Origin: Candidatus Eisenbacteria bacterium
GTDB lineage: Bacteria; Eisenbacteria; RBG-16-71-46; JACRLI01
Assembly (NCBI GenBank): GCA_016235265.1
Contig: JACRLI010000019.1
Location: 1-64,000 of the forward strand
Reading direction: 5' to 3'
Length of the DNA: 64,000 bases
Shown here: positions 38,055-47,641 of the stretch, piece by piece
Numbering within the stretch: the stretch's first letter is position 1
How the letters are laid out: each line of letters begins with the position of its first letter
The notes under the pieces: generated by a model
Seen by the model: only the letters and a program-made list of their open reading frames with translations
Databases searched by the model: none
Told to the model about the DNA's origin: nothing
Position numbers and translations under genes: made by a program

Positions 38055-38975
38055 ATGGACGGCATCCTGCTCGTGGACAAGGGCCCGGGGCTCACCTCCC
38101 ACCAGGTGGTGGAGAAGGTGCGCCGGGCCGCGCGCTGCCGCCACGCCGGCCATGCCGGATCCCTGGATCCCATGGCCACCGGCCTGCTGTTGCTCGCGGT
38201 GGGCGAGGGCACCAAGCTCGTGGAGCTGCTGATGGATGCCGGCAAGGTGTACGAGGCCACCGTGCGCCTGGGCTCGGCCACCGAGACCGAGGACGCCGAG
38301 GGCGCGGTGGTGCGCGAGGCCCCCGTGCCGGCGCTCGAGCTGGCCGCCGTGGAGGCGGCGCTCGGGGCTTTCCGCGGCGAGATCGACCAGGTGCCGCCGC
38401 GCTACTCGGCGCTCAAGGTGGGCGGGGTGCGCGCCTACGAGCGCGCCCGCGGCGGCGAGATCTTCGAGTTGCCCAGCCGCCGGGTCACCGTCCACAGCAT
38501 GGAACTGCTCTCGATCGCCCCGCCGGACGTGGTGATCCGGGTCCACTGTGGGCGCGGGACCTACATCCGATCGCTGGCCCGCGACCTGGGCACGGCCCTG
38601 GGCTCCGTGGCCCACCTGGGAGCGCTGCGGCGCACCCGCGTGGGGCCGTACCGCGTGGAGGACGCGCTGTCCGTGACCGTGGAGGCGCCGCCCTCGCGGG
38701 AGGCGGTGCGCGCCGCGCTGGTGCCGCTGCGGCGCGCCTTCGGCGACGCCCCGGCGGTGCGCGTGCGCGAGGAGTACCTGGGGGACCTGCGCTTCGGGCG
38801 CTCCCCGCGCGCCGACCAACTGATCGATCCCGCGCCCTCCGGGGAAGGCATGCGCTTCGTGCTGGTGGACGGCACCCGCGAGCCCCTGGCGGTGGCCGAG
38901 CCGGATGCCGCCACCGGCGGTGCCCGGTTGCGCCGGGTGCTGCAGCGCGCCTCCACCCGGCTGGGCCCGCCGTGA
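38055..38975 (+). CDS. truB: tRNA pseudouridine(55) synthase
   Basis: TruB makes pseudouridine 55 in the tRNA T-loop. It has 306 residues and begins MDGILLVDKGPGLTSHQVV. The catalytic Asp38 lies in HAGSLDPMATGLL. Later motifs are KVYEATVRLGSATETEDAEG, VPPRYSALKVGG and VHCGRGTYIRSLARDLG. The start immediately follows the rbfA stop. The end overlaps ribF by 4 nt. Confidence 0.95.
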   Translation: MDGILLVDKGPGLTSHQVVEKVRRAARCRHAGHAGSLDPMATGLLLLAVGEGTKLVELLMDAGKVYEATVRLGSATETEDAEGAVVREAPVPALELAAVEAALGAFRGEIDQVPPRYSALKVGGVRAYERARGGEIFELPSRRVTVHSMELLSIAPPDVVIRVHCGRGTYIRSLARDLGTALGSVAHLGALRRTRVGPYRVEDALSVTVEAPPSREAVRAALVPLRRAFGDAPAVRVREEYLGDLRFGRSPRADQLIDPAPSGEGMRFVLVDGTREPLAVAEPDAATGGARLRRVLQRASTRLGPP

Positions 38976-39880
38976 ACGCGTCCGCGCCACGCCGGGCCGT
39001 GACCCTGGGGGTGTTCGACGGCCTCCATCGGGGGCACAAGGCGCTGGTGGACCGGCTGACCTCGGAGTCGGAGCGCCGCGGCCTGGTGCCCACGGTGGTG
39101 ACCCTCGACCCGCATCCCGACACCGTGCTGGGCCTGGCGCCGGAGCGCCCGCCGCTGACTCCGGCGGCCACCCAGGCGGCCATCCTGGCCGAGTGGGGGG
39201 CGCGCGAGTTCCGGGTGCTGCGCTTCGACACCGGCCTGCGCGGCACGCCCGCATCCGACTTTGCGCGCGACTACCTGGCTGGCGCGCTGGGTGCGCAATT
39301 GCTGGTGGTGGGCCCCGACTTCGCCCTGGGCCGCGACCGCGAGGGCACACCCGCGCGCATGGCGGAACTGGGCCGGGGGCTGGGCTTCGAGGTGATCCAG
39401 GTGCCGCCGGTCTCCGACGAGGGCGGCCACCTCAGCAGCTCGCGGGTGCGTCACCTGCTGGACGAGGGGCGCGTCACGGAGGTGGCCGGACTGTTGGGAC
39501 GGCCCTTCAGCACCTCGGGCCGGGTGACTTCCGGCAGCGGCGTCGGCGCGGGGCTGGGGTTTCCGACCGCCAACCTGGAGCCGCCCGAGCCGGTGTACCT
39601 GCCGGCCGACGGGGTGTACATGGGGCGCGCCTCGGGGGGATTCGGCGTCCGGCCCTGCCTGGTCAGCCTGGGCACCCGGCCCACGTTCGGGCCGGGGGAG
39701 CGGGTGCTGGAGGTGTATCTGCTGGACTTCGAGGGGAATCTGCGGGATCAGCCGATGTTGTTGGAATGGCTGGAGTTCCATCGAGGGCAACAGCGGTTTC
39801 ACAGTCCTGCGGACCTGGTGGAGCAGATGCGCCTCGACGAGGTCCGGGCCCGCCAGTGGCTGGCCGTCCACGGCCCCTGA
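38972..39880 (+). CDS. ribF: Bifunctional riboflavin kinase/FAD synthetase
   Basis: RibF phosphorylates riboflavin to FMN and adenylates it to FAD. It has 302 residues from GTG 38972. The N-terminal nucleotidyltransferase domain has LGVFDGLHRGHKALV, VVGPDFALGRDREG and SSSRVRHLL. The C-terminal riboflavin kinase domain has GRPFSTSGRV, GLGFPTANLE and VYLLDFEGNLRDQ. The truB-ribF-rpsO order is widely conserved. Confidence 0.94.
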   Translation: MNASAPRRAVTLGVFDGLHRGHKALVDRLTSESERRGLVPTVVTLDPHPDTVLGLAPERPPLTPAATQAAILAEWGAREFRVLRFDTGLRGTPASDFARDYLAGALGAQLLVVGPDFALGRDREGTPARMAELGRGLGFEVIQVPPVSDEGGHLSSSRVRHLLDEGRVTEVAGLLGRPFSTSGRVTSGSGVGAGLGFPTANLEPPEPVYLPADGVYMGRASGGFGVRPCLVSLGTRPTFGPGERVLEVYLLDFEGNLRDQPMLLEWLEFHRGQQRFHSPADLVEQMRLDEVRARQWLAVHGP

Positions 39881-39902
39881 CGCATGAAGTTTCCAATACT
39901 CC

Positions 39903-39930
39903 TTGTCCGTGGAAGGTTTTTTGCTACAAT
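39903..39930 (+). promoter_or_regulatory. Sigma70 promoter upstream of rpsO
   Basis: TTGTCC (39903-39908), a 16-nt spacer rich in T, and TACAAT (39925-39930) form one of the best housekeeping promoters in the window. It would give a leader of about 75 nt before rpsO. Confidence 0.75.
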
Positions 39931-40012
39931 GCTCTGTCTAAAGCGGGACATGGGCTGCTGCACCGGCGTGTGGCGCCCCCTGCAATCAACACCCGGGAGG
40001 TGAGACGCACAG

Positions 40013-40282
40013 ATGACCCTAACCAAGGAAAAGAAGCGCGAAGTGATCGGGCAGTTCAAGATCCACGAGATGGACTCCGGCTCGCCCGAAGTGCAGATCG
40101 CGCTTCTGACCGAGAAGATCAAGTACCTCACGGAGCACTTCCGCGTGCACAAGCGCGATCACAGCTCGCGCCGCGGTCTGCTCCGGATGGTCGGTCAACG
40201 CCGGCGGCTTCTGGACTACCTGAAGGCTACCCGAGTCGAGCGTTACCGCTCCATCGTGAAGGAGCTGGGACTCCGCAAGTAG
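40013..40282 (+). CDS. rpsO: 30S ribosomal protein S15
   Basis: S15 is a primary 16S rRNA-binding protein of the 30S platform. The 89-residue protein contains [19 protein letters not shown] and [26 protein letters not shown] near-perfect ribosome site, GGAGGTGA (39997-40004), lies 8 nt before ATG. S15 commonly represses its own translation through leader RNA, and the leader here is long enough, but no specific fold was established. Confidence 0.97.
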   Translation: MTLTKEKKREVIGQFKIHEMDSGSPEVQIALLTEKIKYLTEHFRVHKRDHSSRRGLLRMVGQRRRLLDYLKATRVERYRSIVKELGLRK

Positions 40283-40300
40283 GAAGCACCTTCGTCGGCT

Positions 40301-40327
40301 CCCCGGCCGGGACGTTCCCGGCCGGGG
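40301..40327 (+). other. Strong hairpin in the rpsO-pnp intergenic region
   Basis: A perfect 12-bp stem, CCCCGGCCGGGA (40301-40312) with TCCCGGCCGGGG (40316-40327), closes a 3-nt loop. No T-run follows, so it looks like a processing or partial-termination structure rather than a full terminator. In E. coli an RNase III-cleaved stem at the same place controls pnp mRNA decay. Confidence 0.7.
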
Positions 40328-40483
40328 ACCGGCGTGTAGGAGCCCGAACCTCATGGCCGGAGGCCCCGGCGCAGGCGCCAACATCCAGGACCCCCGACAA
40401 CCGGCGTGGTCCGCCCGGCGCTGCGCGAGGGCTACTGGCCAGCGGGCGATGGCTCCGTCCAACCGCTGTTCCAGGAGGAACTC

Positions 40484-42592
40484 ATGGTTCAGAACATGTC
40501 CATCGAGGTCGGCGGCCGCAAGCTGACCATCGAGACCGGCCGCATGGCCAAGCAGGCGTCCGGGTCCGTCACCGTGCAGTACGGCGACACCGTGGTCCTG
40601 GCCGCCACCGTCGCCGACAAGAACCCCACCACCAAGGACTTCTTCCCGCTGACGGTGGAGTACCGCGAGAAGACCTACGCCGCGGGCAAGATTCCCGGCG
40701 GCTTCTTCAAGCGCGAGGGGCGCCCCACGGAGAAGGAGATCCTCTCCTCCCGCCTCATCGACCGCCCGCTGCGCCCGCTCTTCGACAAGGCCTTCAACTA
40801 CGAGATCCAGATCTTCGCCACGGTGCTCTCGTCCGACCAGGAGAACGACTCCGACATCCTGGGCCTCATCGGGGCGTCCGCGGCGCTCATGATCTCGGAC
40901 ATTCCGTTCCCCGAGCCGGTGGGCGTGGTGCGCATCGGGATGATCGACGGCGAGTTCGTGGTCAACCCCACGTTCGCGCAGCTGGATGAAAGCGTGATGG
41001 ACGTGGTGGTGGCCGCCACCCGCGAGAACATCATCATGGTCGAGGGCGGCTGCCGCGAGGTGGGCGAGGAGCTGATGCTCAAGGCGCTGCGCCTGGGCTT
41101 CGAGCAGGCCCAGCCCATCATCGACCTGCAGGTCAAGCTGCGCGAGGCGTGCGGCAGGCCCAAGCGGCCGATCCCGGTCAAGCCGGACACCGGCGCGCTG
41201 CAGGCCGAGATCCGCACCCGCTGCACCGAGGCGGTGCGCGCCGCCGGCCGCATCGCGCTCAAGGAAGACCGCGAGAAGGAGATGAAGCGCATCACCGAGG
41301 AGGCCGTGGCCGCCCTCGGCGAGGCCTTCCCGGACTTCACCGCCAAGATCCACGGCCTGGTGGAAGACCTCGAGCGCGACGAGCTGCGCCGCGCCATCCT
41401 GGACGAGAACCGCCGCGCCGACGGCCGCGACAGCAAGACCATCCGGCCCATCACCTGCGAGGTGGGCGTGCTCCCGCGCACGCACGGCTCGGCGCTGTTC
41501 ACGCGCGGGCAGACGCAGGCGCTGGCGGTGGCCACGCTGGGCACGTCCATGGACGAGCAGCGGGTGGAGGAGCTCGAGGGCCAGTCCTGGAAGAGCTACA
41601 TGCTCCACTACAACTTCCCGCCGTTCTCGGTGGGCGAGGTCCGGCCGCTGCGTGGCCCCGGCCGCCGCGAGATCGGCCACGGCGCGCTGGCCGAGCGGGC
41701 CATCGAGCCGGTGATCCCGGCCGACGAGATCTTCCCCTACACCATCCGGCTGGTCTCCGAAATCCTCGAGTCCAACGGCTCCTCCTCGATGGCCACGGTG
41801 TGCGGCAGCTCCCTGGCGCTCATGGACGCCGGCTGCCCCATCAAGGCCCCGGTGGCGGGCATCGCCATGGGCCTGGTCAAGGAGGGCGACAAGGTGGCGG
41901 TGCTCTCCGACATCCTGGGCGTCGAGGACCACCTGGGCGACATGGACTTCAAGGTGACCGGCACCCGCGAGGGCGTCACCGCATTCCAGATGGACGTGAA
42001 GATCGCGGGCATCGGCTTCGAGCTGATCGAGCGGGCCATGAACCAGGCCCGCGAGGGCCGGCTGCACATCCTGGGGATCATGGAGCAGACGCTCTCGCAG
42101 CCGCGCACGCAGCTCTCGGTGTACGCGCCGCGGATCCTGATCCACAAGATCGACCCGGAGAAGATCCGCGAGGTCATCGGCTCGGGTGGCAAGGTGATCA
42201 AGCGCATCACCGAGCAGACCGGCGCGCAGATCGACATCGAGGATGACGGCACCGTCAAGATCGCCAGCTACGACAGCAAGGGCGGCGAGGCCGCGCTGGC
42301 CATGGTCCGCGCGATCGCCGAGGACCCCGAGATCGGGCGGGTGTTCACCGGCACCGTCCGGCGCATCACCACCTTCGGCGCGTTCGTGGAGATCGTGCCG
42401 GGCAAGGACGGGCTGGTGCACATCTCGGAGCTGGAGCCGCACCGCGTCGCGCGCGTCGAGGACGTGTGCGCCGAGGGCGACAAGATGCTGGTGAAGGTGA
42501 TCGGCATCGACAAGGAGGGCAAGATCAAGCTCTCCCGCAAGCAGGCCCTGGCGGAGCTGGCCGAGGCCGGCATCCCGCAGCCCCAGGAGTAA
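40484..42592 (+). CDS. pnp: Polyribonucleotide nucleotidyltransferase (PNPase)
   Basis: PNPase is a trimeric 3'-5' phosphorolytic exonuclease of the RNA degradosome. It has 702 residues from ATG 40484, placed 5 nt after AGGAGG. ATG 40406 would add a poorly conserved stretch. Two RNase PH domains are present ([11 protein letters not shown] and [20 protein letters not shown]; then [18 protein letters not shown]). They are followed by a KH domain ([19 protein letters not shown]) and an S1 domain ([18 protein letters not shown]). It follows rpsO as in most bacteria. Confidence 0.96.
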   Translation: MVQNMSIEVGGRKLTIETGRMAKQASGSVTVQYGDTVVLAATVADKNPTTKDFFPLTVEYREKTYAAGKIPGGFFKREGRPTEKEILSSRLIDRPLRPLFDKAFNYEIQIFATVLSSDQENDSDILGLIGASAALMISDIPFPEPVGVVRIGMIDGEFVVNPTFAQLDESVMDVVVAATRENIIMVEGGCREVGEELMLKALRLGFEQAQPIIDLQVKLREACGRPKRPIPVKPDTGALQAEIRTRCTEAVRAAGRIALKEDREKEMKRITEEAVAALGEAFPDFTAKIHGLVEDLERDELRRAILDENRRADGRDSKTIRPITCEVGVLPRTHGSALFTRGQTQALAVATLGTSMDEQRVEELEGQSWKSYMLHYNFPPFSVGEVRPLRGPGRREIGHGALAERAIEPVIPADEIFPYTIRLVSEILESNGSSSMATVCGSSLALMDAGCPIKAPVAGIAMGLVKEGDKVAVLSDILGVEDHLGDMDFKVTGTREGVTAFQMDVKIAGIGFELIERAMNQAREGRLHILGIMEQTLSQPRTQLSVYAPRILIHKIDPEKIREVIGSGGKVIKRITEQTGAQIDIEDDGTVKIASYDSKGGEAALAMVRAIAEDPEIGRVFTGTVRRITTFGAFVEIVPGKDGLVHISELEPHRVARVEDVCAEGDKMLVKVIGIDKEGKIKLSRKQALAELAEAGIPQPQE

Positions 42593-42604
42593 CCGACAAG
42601 CGCT

Positions 42605-42636
42605 GCGGGAGGGAGGCGGCGCCGGCTCCCTCCCGC
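42605..42636 (+). terminator. First hairpin downstream of pnp
   Basis: GCGGGAGGGAG (42605-42615) pairs with CTCCCTCCCGC (42626-42636), an 11-bp stem with further pairing in the loop. It lacks a T-run but may terminate or protect the pnp mRNA. Confidence 0.55.
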
Positions 42637-42655
42637 GAAGCGCGGATCCCGGCCG

Positions 42656-42688
42656 GGGCCGCGGGGCGCATCCCCGCGGCCCGGCTTT
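42656..42688 (+). terminator. Second hairpin downstream of pnp
   Basis: GGGCCGCGGGG (42656-42666) pairs with CCCCGCGGCCC (42672-42682) around a 5-nt loop. GGCTTT follows, so this is the likelier end point of the pnp transcript. Confidence 0.6.
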
Positions 42689-42744
42689 CATCCGGCGGCC
42701 TGACGCCACCCTCCCCCCGGTTCCCCCGAAACGGATCGCCATCC

Positions 42745-44049
42745 ATGAAACCCGAATCCAAGTCCCGGGCCCGGCCCCGGGAAGCCGACGTGGAAACCTC
42801 CTGGGAGCGCCACGTGCTGCCCTCGGGCATCACCGTGGTGCTCGAAACCGTGCCCACCGTGGCCTCCCTGGCCGTGGGCGTGTGGGTGAAGACCGGCACG
42901 CGCGACGAGGCCGACGCCGACGCCGGCATGGCCCACTTCGTGGAGCACCTGCTCTTCAAGGGCACCGAGACCCGCGACACCTTCGAGATCGCGCGCAGCC
43001 TGGAGTCGGTCGGCGGCGAGCTGGACGCCTTCACCGGGCGCGAGTCCACCTGCTTCTACGCCCGGGTGCTTTCCGAGCACCTCGGCCTGGCCGTGGACGT
43101 GGTCTCCGACCTGGCCACCCGGCCCCGGATGACCGCCGAGGAGGTGGAGAAGGAGAAGAAGGTCATCGTGGACGAGATCCGCTCCTTCGAGGACAACGCG
43201 GAGGACCTGGTCCACGAGAATTTCTCGGGCGAGATCTGGCAGGGCCACCCGCTGGGCCGGCCCATCCTGGGGACCGAGGCCAGCGTGCAGGCGCTCACCG
43301 CGGAGGTCATCCGCGGCTGGCACCGCGCCCACTACACCGCCGAGAACCTGGTGGTGTCCGCCGCCGGCGCGTTCGATCCCGACGAGTTGCTGGCCCTGCT
43401 CGAGCGCCACCTGTCGCCGCGCCGGGGCCTGGCCCCGCGTCGCGAGGACCAGGCGCCCGCCGCTCCCATGGGCCTGGCACCGGTGGTCAAGGATCTCTCG
43501 CAGGAGCACGTGGTGGTGGGCCGCCGCACGGTGGGCTATCTCGACCCCGACCGCTACGCGGTGCTGCTGCTCTCGGTGGTGCTCGGGGGCGGGATGAGCT
43601 CGCGCCTGTTCCAGGCCATCCGGGAGCGCGAGGGGCTGTCCTACGCCGTCTACAGCTTCACCGACTTCCACCGCGACGCGGGCGTGTTCGGCGCGGCGCT
43701 GGGCTGCGCGCCGGGGGAGACCCAGCGCGCGCTGGACGTGCTGGCCGACGAGTACCGGCTGCTGCGCGACAAGGGCCTGCTGCCCGGCGAGCTGGAGAGC
43801 GCGCGCGCGCAGGCCAAGGGCGGCCTGCTGCTGGGGCTGGAGAGCATGAGCAGCCGCATGAGCCAGCTGGCCCGCAGCGAGATCTACCTCGGCCGCCGGG
43901 TGCGCGTGGAGGAAGTCGTGGACCGCCTGGAGCGCGTCACCGAGCAGGACGTCATGCGCGTGGCGCAGGAGCACCTCGACCCCGCGCTGCAGCGCGTCTC
44001 CGCCCTGGGGCCGTGCCGCGGCCTGCGCTGGAACGGGCAGACGGCGTGA
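42745..44049 (+). CDS. M16 family zinc protease
   Basis: This is a pitrilysin/processing-peptidase-like metalloprotease. It has 434 residues from ATG 42745, with no signal peptide. The inverted zinc motif HFVEHLLFKGT places ligands His64 and His68 and catalytic Glu67. The third ligand region is FEDNAEDLVHENFS. The C-terminal half (LSVVLGGGMSSRLFQAIREREGLSYAVYS) matches the second M16 domain. Bacterial M16B genes often follow pnp. The substrate is unknown. Confidence 0.9.
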   Translation: MKPESKSRARPREADVETSWERHVLPSGITVVLETVPTVASLAVGVWVKTGTRDEADADAGMAHFVEHLLFKGTETRDTFEIARSLESVGGELDAFTGRESTCFYARVLSEHLGLAVDVVSDLATRPRMTAEEVEKEKKVIVDEIRSFEDNAEDLVHENFSGEIWQGHPLGRPILGTEASVQALTAEVIRGWHRAHYTAENLVVSAAGAFDPDELLALLERHLSPRRGLAPRREDQAPAAPMGLAPVVKDLSQEHVVVGRRTVGYLDPDRYAVLLLSVVLGGGMSSRLFQAIREREGLSYAVYSFTDFHRDAGVFGAALGCAPGETQRALDVLADEYRLLRDKGLLPGELESARAQAKGGLLLGLESMSSRMSQLARSEIYLGRRVRVEEVVDRLERVTEQDVMRVAQEHLDPALQRVSALGPCRGLRWNGQTA

Positions 44050-44086
44050 CCAGGCTCGCCCGGCGTGGGAGGAAGGGGCCGCCGCG

Positions 44087-45310
44087 GTGAGTGCGCCTCC
44101 GCCCGGCTGCTTCACCCATCTCGAGTGCCCCGAGTGCGGGGCGACCCTCCCCGGCGACCGCCTGCAGACGCTGTGCGGATGCGGCTCGCCGCTGCTGGCC
44201 CGCTACGACCTGGACCGCGCCCGCCGCACGCTGACCCGCGCGGACGCCGCCACCCGCCCGCACGGGCTGTGGCGCTGGCGCGAAGTGCTCCCGGTGGCCG
44301 ACCCCGCGAACATCTTCACCCTGGGCGAGGGCGGCACCCCGCTGCGCCCGGCCCCGCGGCTGGGGGCGTTGCTGGGCCTCTCCCGGCTGCTGCTCAAGGA
44401 CGAGTGCGGCAACCCCACCGGTTCGTTCAAGGCCCGCGGGCTGTCCGTGGCGCTGAGCCGCGCCCGCGAGCTGGGCGCCACGCGCGTGGCGCTGCCCTCG
44501 GCGGGCAACGCCGCCAGCGCGCTGACGGCCTACGCCGCCCGCGGCGGGATGACCGCCCGGGTCTACCTGCCCCGCGACGTGCCCGCCCTGTTCCCCGACG
44601 AGTGCCGCGCCTTCGGCGCCGAGGTGGTGCTGGTGGACGGCGTGATCACCGACTGCGGCCGGGCGCTCGCCGCGGTGCGCGAGAAGGAAGGCTGGTTCGA
44701 CGTCTCCACGCTGAAGGAGCCCTACCGGCTGGAGGGCAAGAAGACCATGGGCTACGAACTGGCCCAGGACCTGGGCTGGCGCCTGCCCGCGAACATCCTC
44801 TACCCTACGGGCGGGGGCACCGGCCTGGTGGGCATGTGGAAGGCCTTCGCCGAGATGGAGCAGCTGGGCCTGGTGGGCCGGCCCTTCCCGCGGATGGTCT
44901 CGGTCCAGGCCGAGGGCTGCGCGCCCATGGTGCAGGCATTCCGCTCCGGGGCGGAGCGGGCCACCCCCGTCCCCGACCCGTTCACCGTGGCCGCGGGCCT
45001 GCGCGTGCCGGCCGCGGTCGGCGATCGCCTGATGCTGCGCGCGCTGCGCGAGAGCGCCGGGACGGCGGTGGCGGTGTCCGACGACGAGCTGTTGTGGGGC
45101 ACGCTGGCGCTGGCCCGCCTCGAGGGGATCTACCCCGCGCCCGAGGCCGGCGCCGCGGTGGCCGCGGCGTGGCGGCTGAAACAGGCGGGCTTCCTGGACG
45201 AGGACTCCGAGACGGTGCTCTTCCTCACCGGCAGCGGCTACAAGTACGCGGATGTGCTCGCGGGCCTGGATGCCCGCATCCCGGCCGGGCTGGAGCCGCC
45301 CCGGGCATGA
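44087..45310 (+). CDS. thrC: Threonine synthase
   Basis: ThrC is a PLP enzyme that converts O-phosphohomoserine to threonine. It has 407 residues from GTG 44087 after GGAGGAAGG. A zinc-ribbon-like N-terminus (Cys14, Cys17, Cys30, Cys32) precedes the catalytic domain. Lys115 in NPTGSFKARG would bind PLP, and YPTGGGTGLVGMWKAF is the phosphate loop. The substrate assignment over threonine dehydratase rests on the zinc ribbon and overall order. Confidence 0.87.
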   Translation: MSAPPPGCFTHLECPECGATLPGDRLQTLCGCGSPLLARYDLDRARRTLTRADAATRPHGLWRWREVLPVADPANIFTLGEGGTPLRPAPRLGALLGLSRLLLKDECGNPTGSFKARGLSVALSRARELGATRVALPSAGNAASALTAYAARGGMTARVYLPRDVPALFPDECRAFGAEVVLVDGVITDCGRALAAVREKEGWFDVSTLKEPYRLEGKKTMGYELAQDLGWRLPANILYPTGGGTGLVGMWKAFAEMEQLGLVGRPFPRMVSVQAEGCAPMVQAFRSGAERATPVPDPFTVAAGLRVPAAVGDRLMLRALRESAGTAVAVSDDELLWGTLALARLEGIYPAPEAGAAVAAAWRLKQAGFLDEDSETVLFLTGSGYKYADVLAGLDARIPAGLEPPRA

Positions 45311-46224
45311 GACCGACGCTGCCCGGGGAAGGCTCCGCACGCGGGGCGGCGGGCGGGGGCCCCGGGGATCGGGCCGCGGCGGCGCGCCGGCTGTGGTCGG
45401 TGGCGTGCTTCCTGGCCGCCGGCGCCGCGCTGCTGGCGTCGCTGCTGGGCGCGGACCGGGGCGGGGACGACGAGGCCGCCGCGCCGCCGGACAGCGTGCG
45501 GCTGGCCGGCATCACCGCCGAGGCGCGAGCCACGCTGGCCGGTGCGAAGCGGCCGGGCCCGCTGCAGGTGGGCGAGGACCTGACCTTCGAGATCCACTAC
45601 GGCGTGATCCGCGCGGGGGAGGCGCACCTGGCCATCGCGGGAGTGGAGTCGTTCCACGGAGCGCGCTGCTACCGGCTGCGCAGCACGGCGCGCTCGGGCG
45701 GGCTGTTCGGGAAGATCTACGACGTGAACGACCGGGTGGAGTCGCTCCTGGATTCCGCCGGGCTGATGAGCCGGCGCCTGGAGAAGCGGCTCCACGAGGG
45801 CAGCTACCACCAGGAGCAGGACGTGCGCTTCGACTACGGCGCGCGGCGCGCCTGCTACGCGTCCGGCGACACCCTGCCCATCCCCGGCCCGGTGCAGGAC
45901 GATCTGTCGGCCTTCTACGTGGCCCGCTGCCTGGAGCTGCGCGAAAACACCGTGTACTACCTGGAGACGCACTCCAACAAGGTCACCTACCCGATGCAGG
46001 TGCGGGTGTACGGACGGGAGACGGTCAGGACGGAGGCGGGGGAGTTCGAGTGCCTGAAGGTGGAGCCCCGCGTGGACCGCGGCGGCATCTTCAAGCACCG
46101 CGGCCGCATGATGATCTGGATGACCGCCGACGCGCGGCACCTGCCGGTGCGGCTGCGCAGCAAGCTGCCCCTGGGGGCCATCACCGCGGACCTGTCGGCG
46201 GCGCAAGCGGGAGGGACGCACTGA
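45307..46224 (+). CDS. DUF3108 domain protein, membrane-anchored
   Basis: This 305-residue protein has a signal or anchor helix at about residues 29-48 (LWSVACFLAAGAALLASLLG). The remainder is a beta-rich DUF3108 domain: VGEDLTFEIHYGVIRAGEAHL, DVNDRVESLLDSAGLMSRRLEK and the closing MMIWMTADARHLPVRLRSKL. Such proteins are periplasmic or surface-exposed, of unknown function. It is coupled to thrC and to the next gene by overlaps (ATGA and TGATG). Confidence 0.8.
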   Translation: MRPTLPGEGSARGAAGGGPGDRAAAARRLWSVACFLAAGAALLASLLGADRGGDDEAAAPPDSVRLAGITAEARATLAGAKRPGPLQVGEDLTFEIHYGVIRAGEAHLAIAGVESFHGARCYRLRSTARSGGLFGKIYDVNDRVESLLDSAGLMSRRLEKRLHEGSYHQEQDVRFDYGARRACYASGDTLPIPGPVQDDLSAFYVARCLELRENTVYYLETHSNKVTYPMQVRVYGRETVRTEAGEFECLKVEPRVDRGGIFKHRGRMMIWMTADARHLPVRLRSKLPLGAITADLSAAQAGGTH

Positions 46225-47189
46225 TGGGCCGCTCCAAGCCGCTGGACCGATCCCGGCTCACCACCCTGAGCCGCGCGGGGACAGTCCGCCGTTTCGGACT
46301 GGCCGGCGCGGGCCGCACTCCCGACCCGGCGCGGCCGCTGGCCGAGCTGCTGGACTGCCTGCCCGACGTGCTGGCGGCGCACGATCTGCGGGAGGTGGTG
46401 CGCGCGGTGGCAGCGGCGCACCGCGGCGGCCGGCCGGTGGTGGCGCTGGTGGGGGCGCACGTGGTGAAGACCGGCTGCGGCCCGGTGCTGGTGGACCTGG
46501 CGCGTCGCGGGATCCTGCGCGCCTTCGCCATGAGCGGCGCGACGGCCATCCACGACTACGAACTGGCGTGCTTCGGAGACACCTCCGAAGACGTGGCCGA
46601 GGGCCTGCGCACCGGCCGCTTCGGGATGTGGGAGGAGCTGGGCCAGTGGATGAACGGGGCCGCGGCGGCGGCGCATCGCGACGGCCTCGGCCTGGGGGAA
46701 GGTCTGGGGCGCGACCTGCAGCTGCGCGGGGCGGCGCACGCTGCGCACAGCCTGCTTGCGGCGGCCTGGGAGCTGGGCATCCCCGCGACGGTGCACGTGG
46801 CCATCGGGACGGACATCATCCACCAGCACCCGGCCGCGGACGGCGCGGCACTGGGGGCCACGTCGCTGCAGGACATGGACATCCTGGCCCAGGTGCTGAC
46901 CGGCGCGGCGGGCGGGGTGGTCTTCAACCTGGGTTCGGCGGTGGTGCTGCCGGAGGTGTTCCTGAAGGCCCTGACCATGGCCCGCAACGTGGGGGCGGAC
47001 ACCGACGGCATGACCTTTGTGAACATGGACTTCCAGGCGCAGTATCGCACCCGCGTCAACCTTCTCGAGCGCCCCGCCCGCGAGTGCGGGGGGCGCGCCT
47101 TCCAGCTGATCGGCCCCCACGAGATCATGGTGCCCCTGGTGGCGGGGCTGGCGCTGGCGGAGCTGGCACGGTTCGAGCAGGTCAAGTAA
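46224..47189 (+). CDS. Deoxyhypusine-synthase-like conserved protein
   Basis: This 321-residue protein has conserved blocks VVALVGAHVVKTGCGPVLVD, SGATAIHDYELACFGDTSED, GTDIIHQHPAADGAALG, FNLGSAVVLPEVFLKAL and GPHEIMVPLVAG. These recall a bacterial family often placed near deoxyhypusine synthases, which share an NAD-binding Rossmann-like fold. Bacteria lack eIF5A, so a hypusine role is improbable. EF-P or polyamine chemistry is a guess. It is the last gene before the long noncoding leader. The family assignment is from memory of its motifs and should be treated as moderate. Confidence 0.5.
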   Translation: MGRSKPLDRSRLTTLSRAGTVRRFGLAGAGRTPDPARPLAELLDCLPDVLAAHDLREVVRAVAAAHRGGRPVVALVGAHVVKTGCGPVLVDLARRGILRAFAMSGATAIHDYELACFGDTSEDVAEGLRTGRFGMWEELGQWMNGAAAAAHRDGLGLGEGLGRDLQLRGAAHAAHSLLAAAWELGIPATVHVAIGTDIIHQHPAADGAALGATSLQDMDILAQVLTGAAGGVVFNLGSAVVLPEVFLKALTMARNVGADTDGMTFVNMDFQAQYRTRVNLLERPARECGGRAFQLIGPHEIMVPLVAGLALAELARFEQVK

Positions 47190-47641
47190 CTGCAAATAGG
47201 CGGGATGGGGCCCATGCCGGACGGCCTCCCCTTGACGCGGGAGGGGATGCGCTGCTAGTCTGATTGCAGCTTGGTTATGCTTCGGGCAGGTACGCCCCTC
47301 GCACGACCGCCGCGGGAGGGAACCTTGCGGTGCCAGGATTCCCAAGTCGGCCCTCCACAGTCGATTCGGGTTCAGCTTCAGAGGGATTCTGCCGATGCCT
47401 TGGAAGACCGTAACCACTTAGGGCTTCCGGCTTTTCGTGGGGTGTCCGAAGGACGCTTCGCCTCCGTGGGTGACTCCGGCCGGGCCCTCCCGGCTCCAGG
47501 GGAGACCTCGAATCGACACCTGGCTACGGTTTCTTTCGTTGTTCTAGGCAGCGAATCGCCATGGAAGGCCAGCGCGGGCCGCGCCGAGCGGCCCAGGCCG
47601 CCCTCGAGGCGGTCGAACCCGAGCCGTAGCTCAGGAACCTG
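47190..47641. other. 452-nt region without a credible gene; leader of the glycan cluster
   Basis: This is the longest gap in the window and is less GC-rich than its surroundings. It holds an imperfect hairpin (CCTCCC/GGGAGG, about 47226-47245), a possible promoter, and a small GTCC-GAA-GGAC stem. A 123-codon frame (47271-47642) ends on the wza start but has the wrong codon bias and no family resemblance. No known riboswitch core was recognised. Confidence 0.6.
47232..47261 (+). promoter_or_regulatory. Possible sigma70 promoter for the glycan cluster
   Basis: TTGACG (47232-47237) is separated by 18 nt from TAGTCT (47256-47261). If used, it gives a 5' leader of about 375 nt before wza, long enough for RNA-based control. 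Confidence 0.4.

Noticed and set aside
39910..39926. Sigma54-like GG-N10-GC element upstream of rpsO
   Set aside because: The spacing fits, but the same bases form the spacer of a better sigma70 promoter, and a ribosomal protein gene is not expected to need sigma54.
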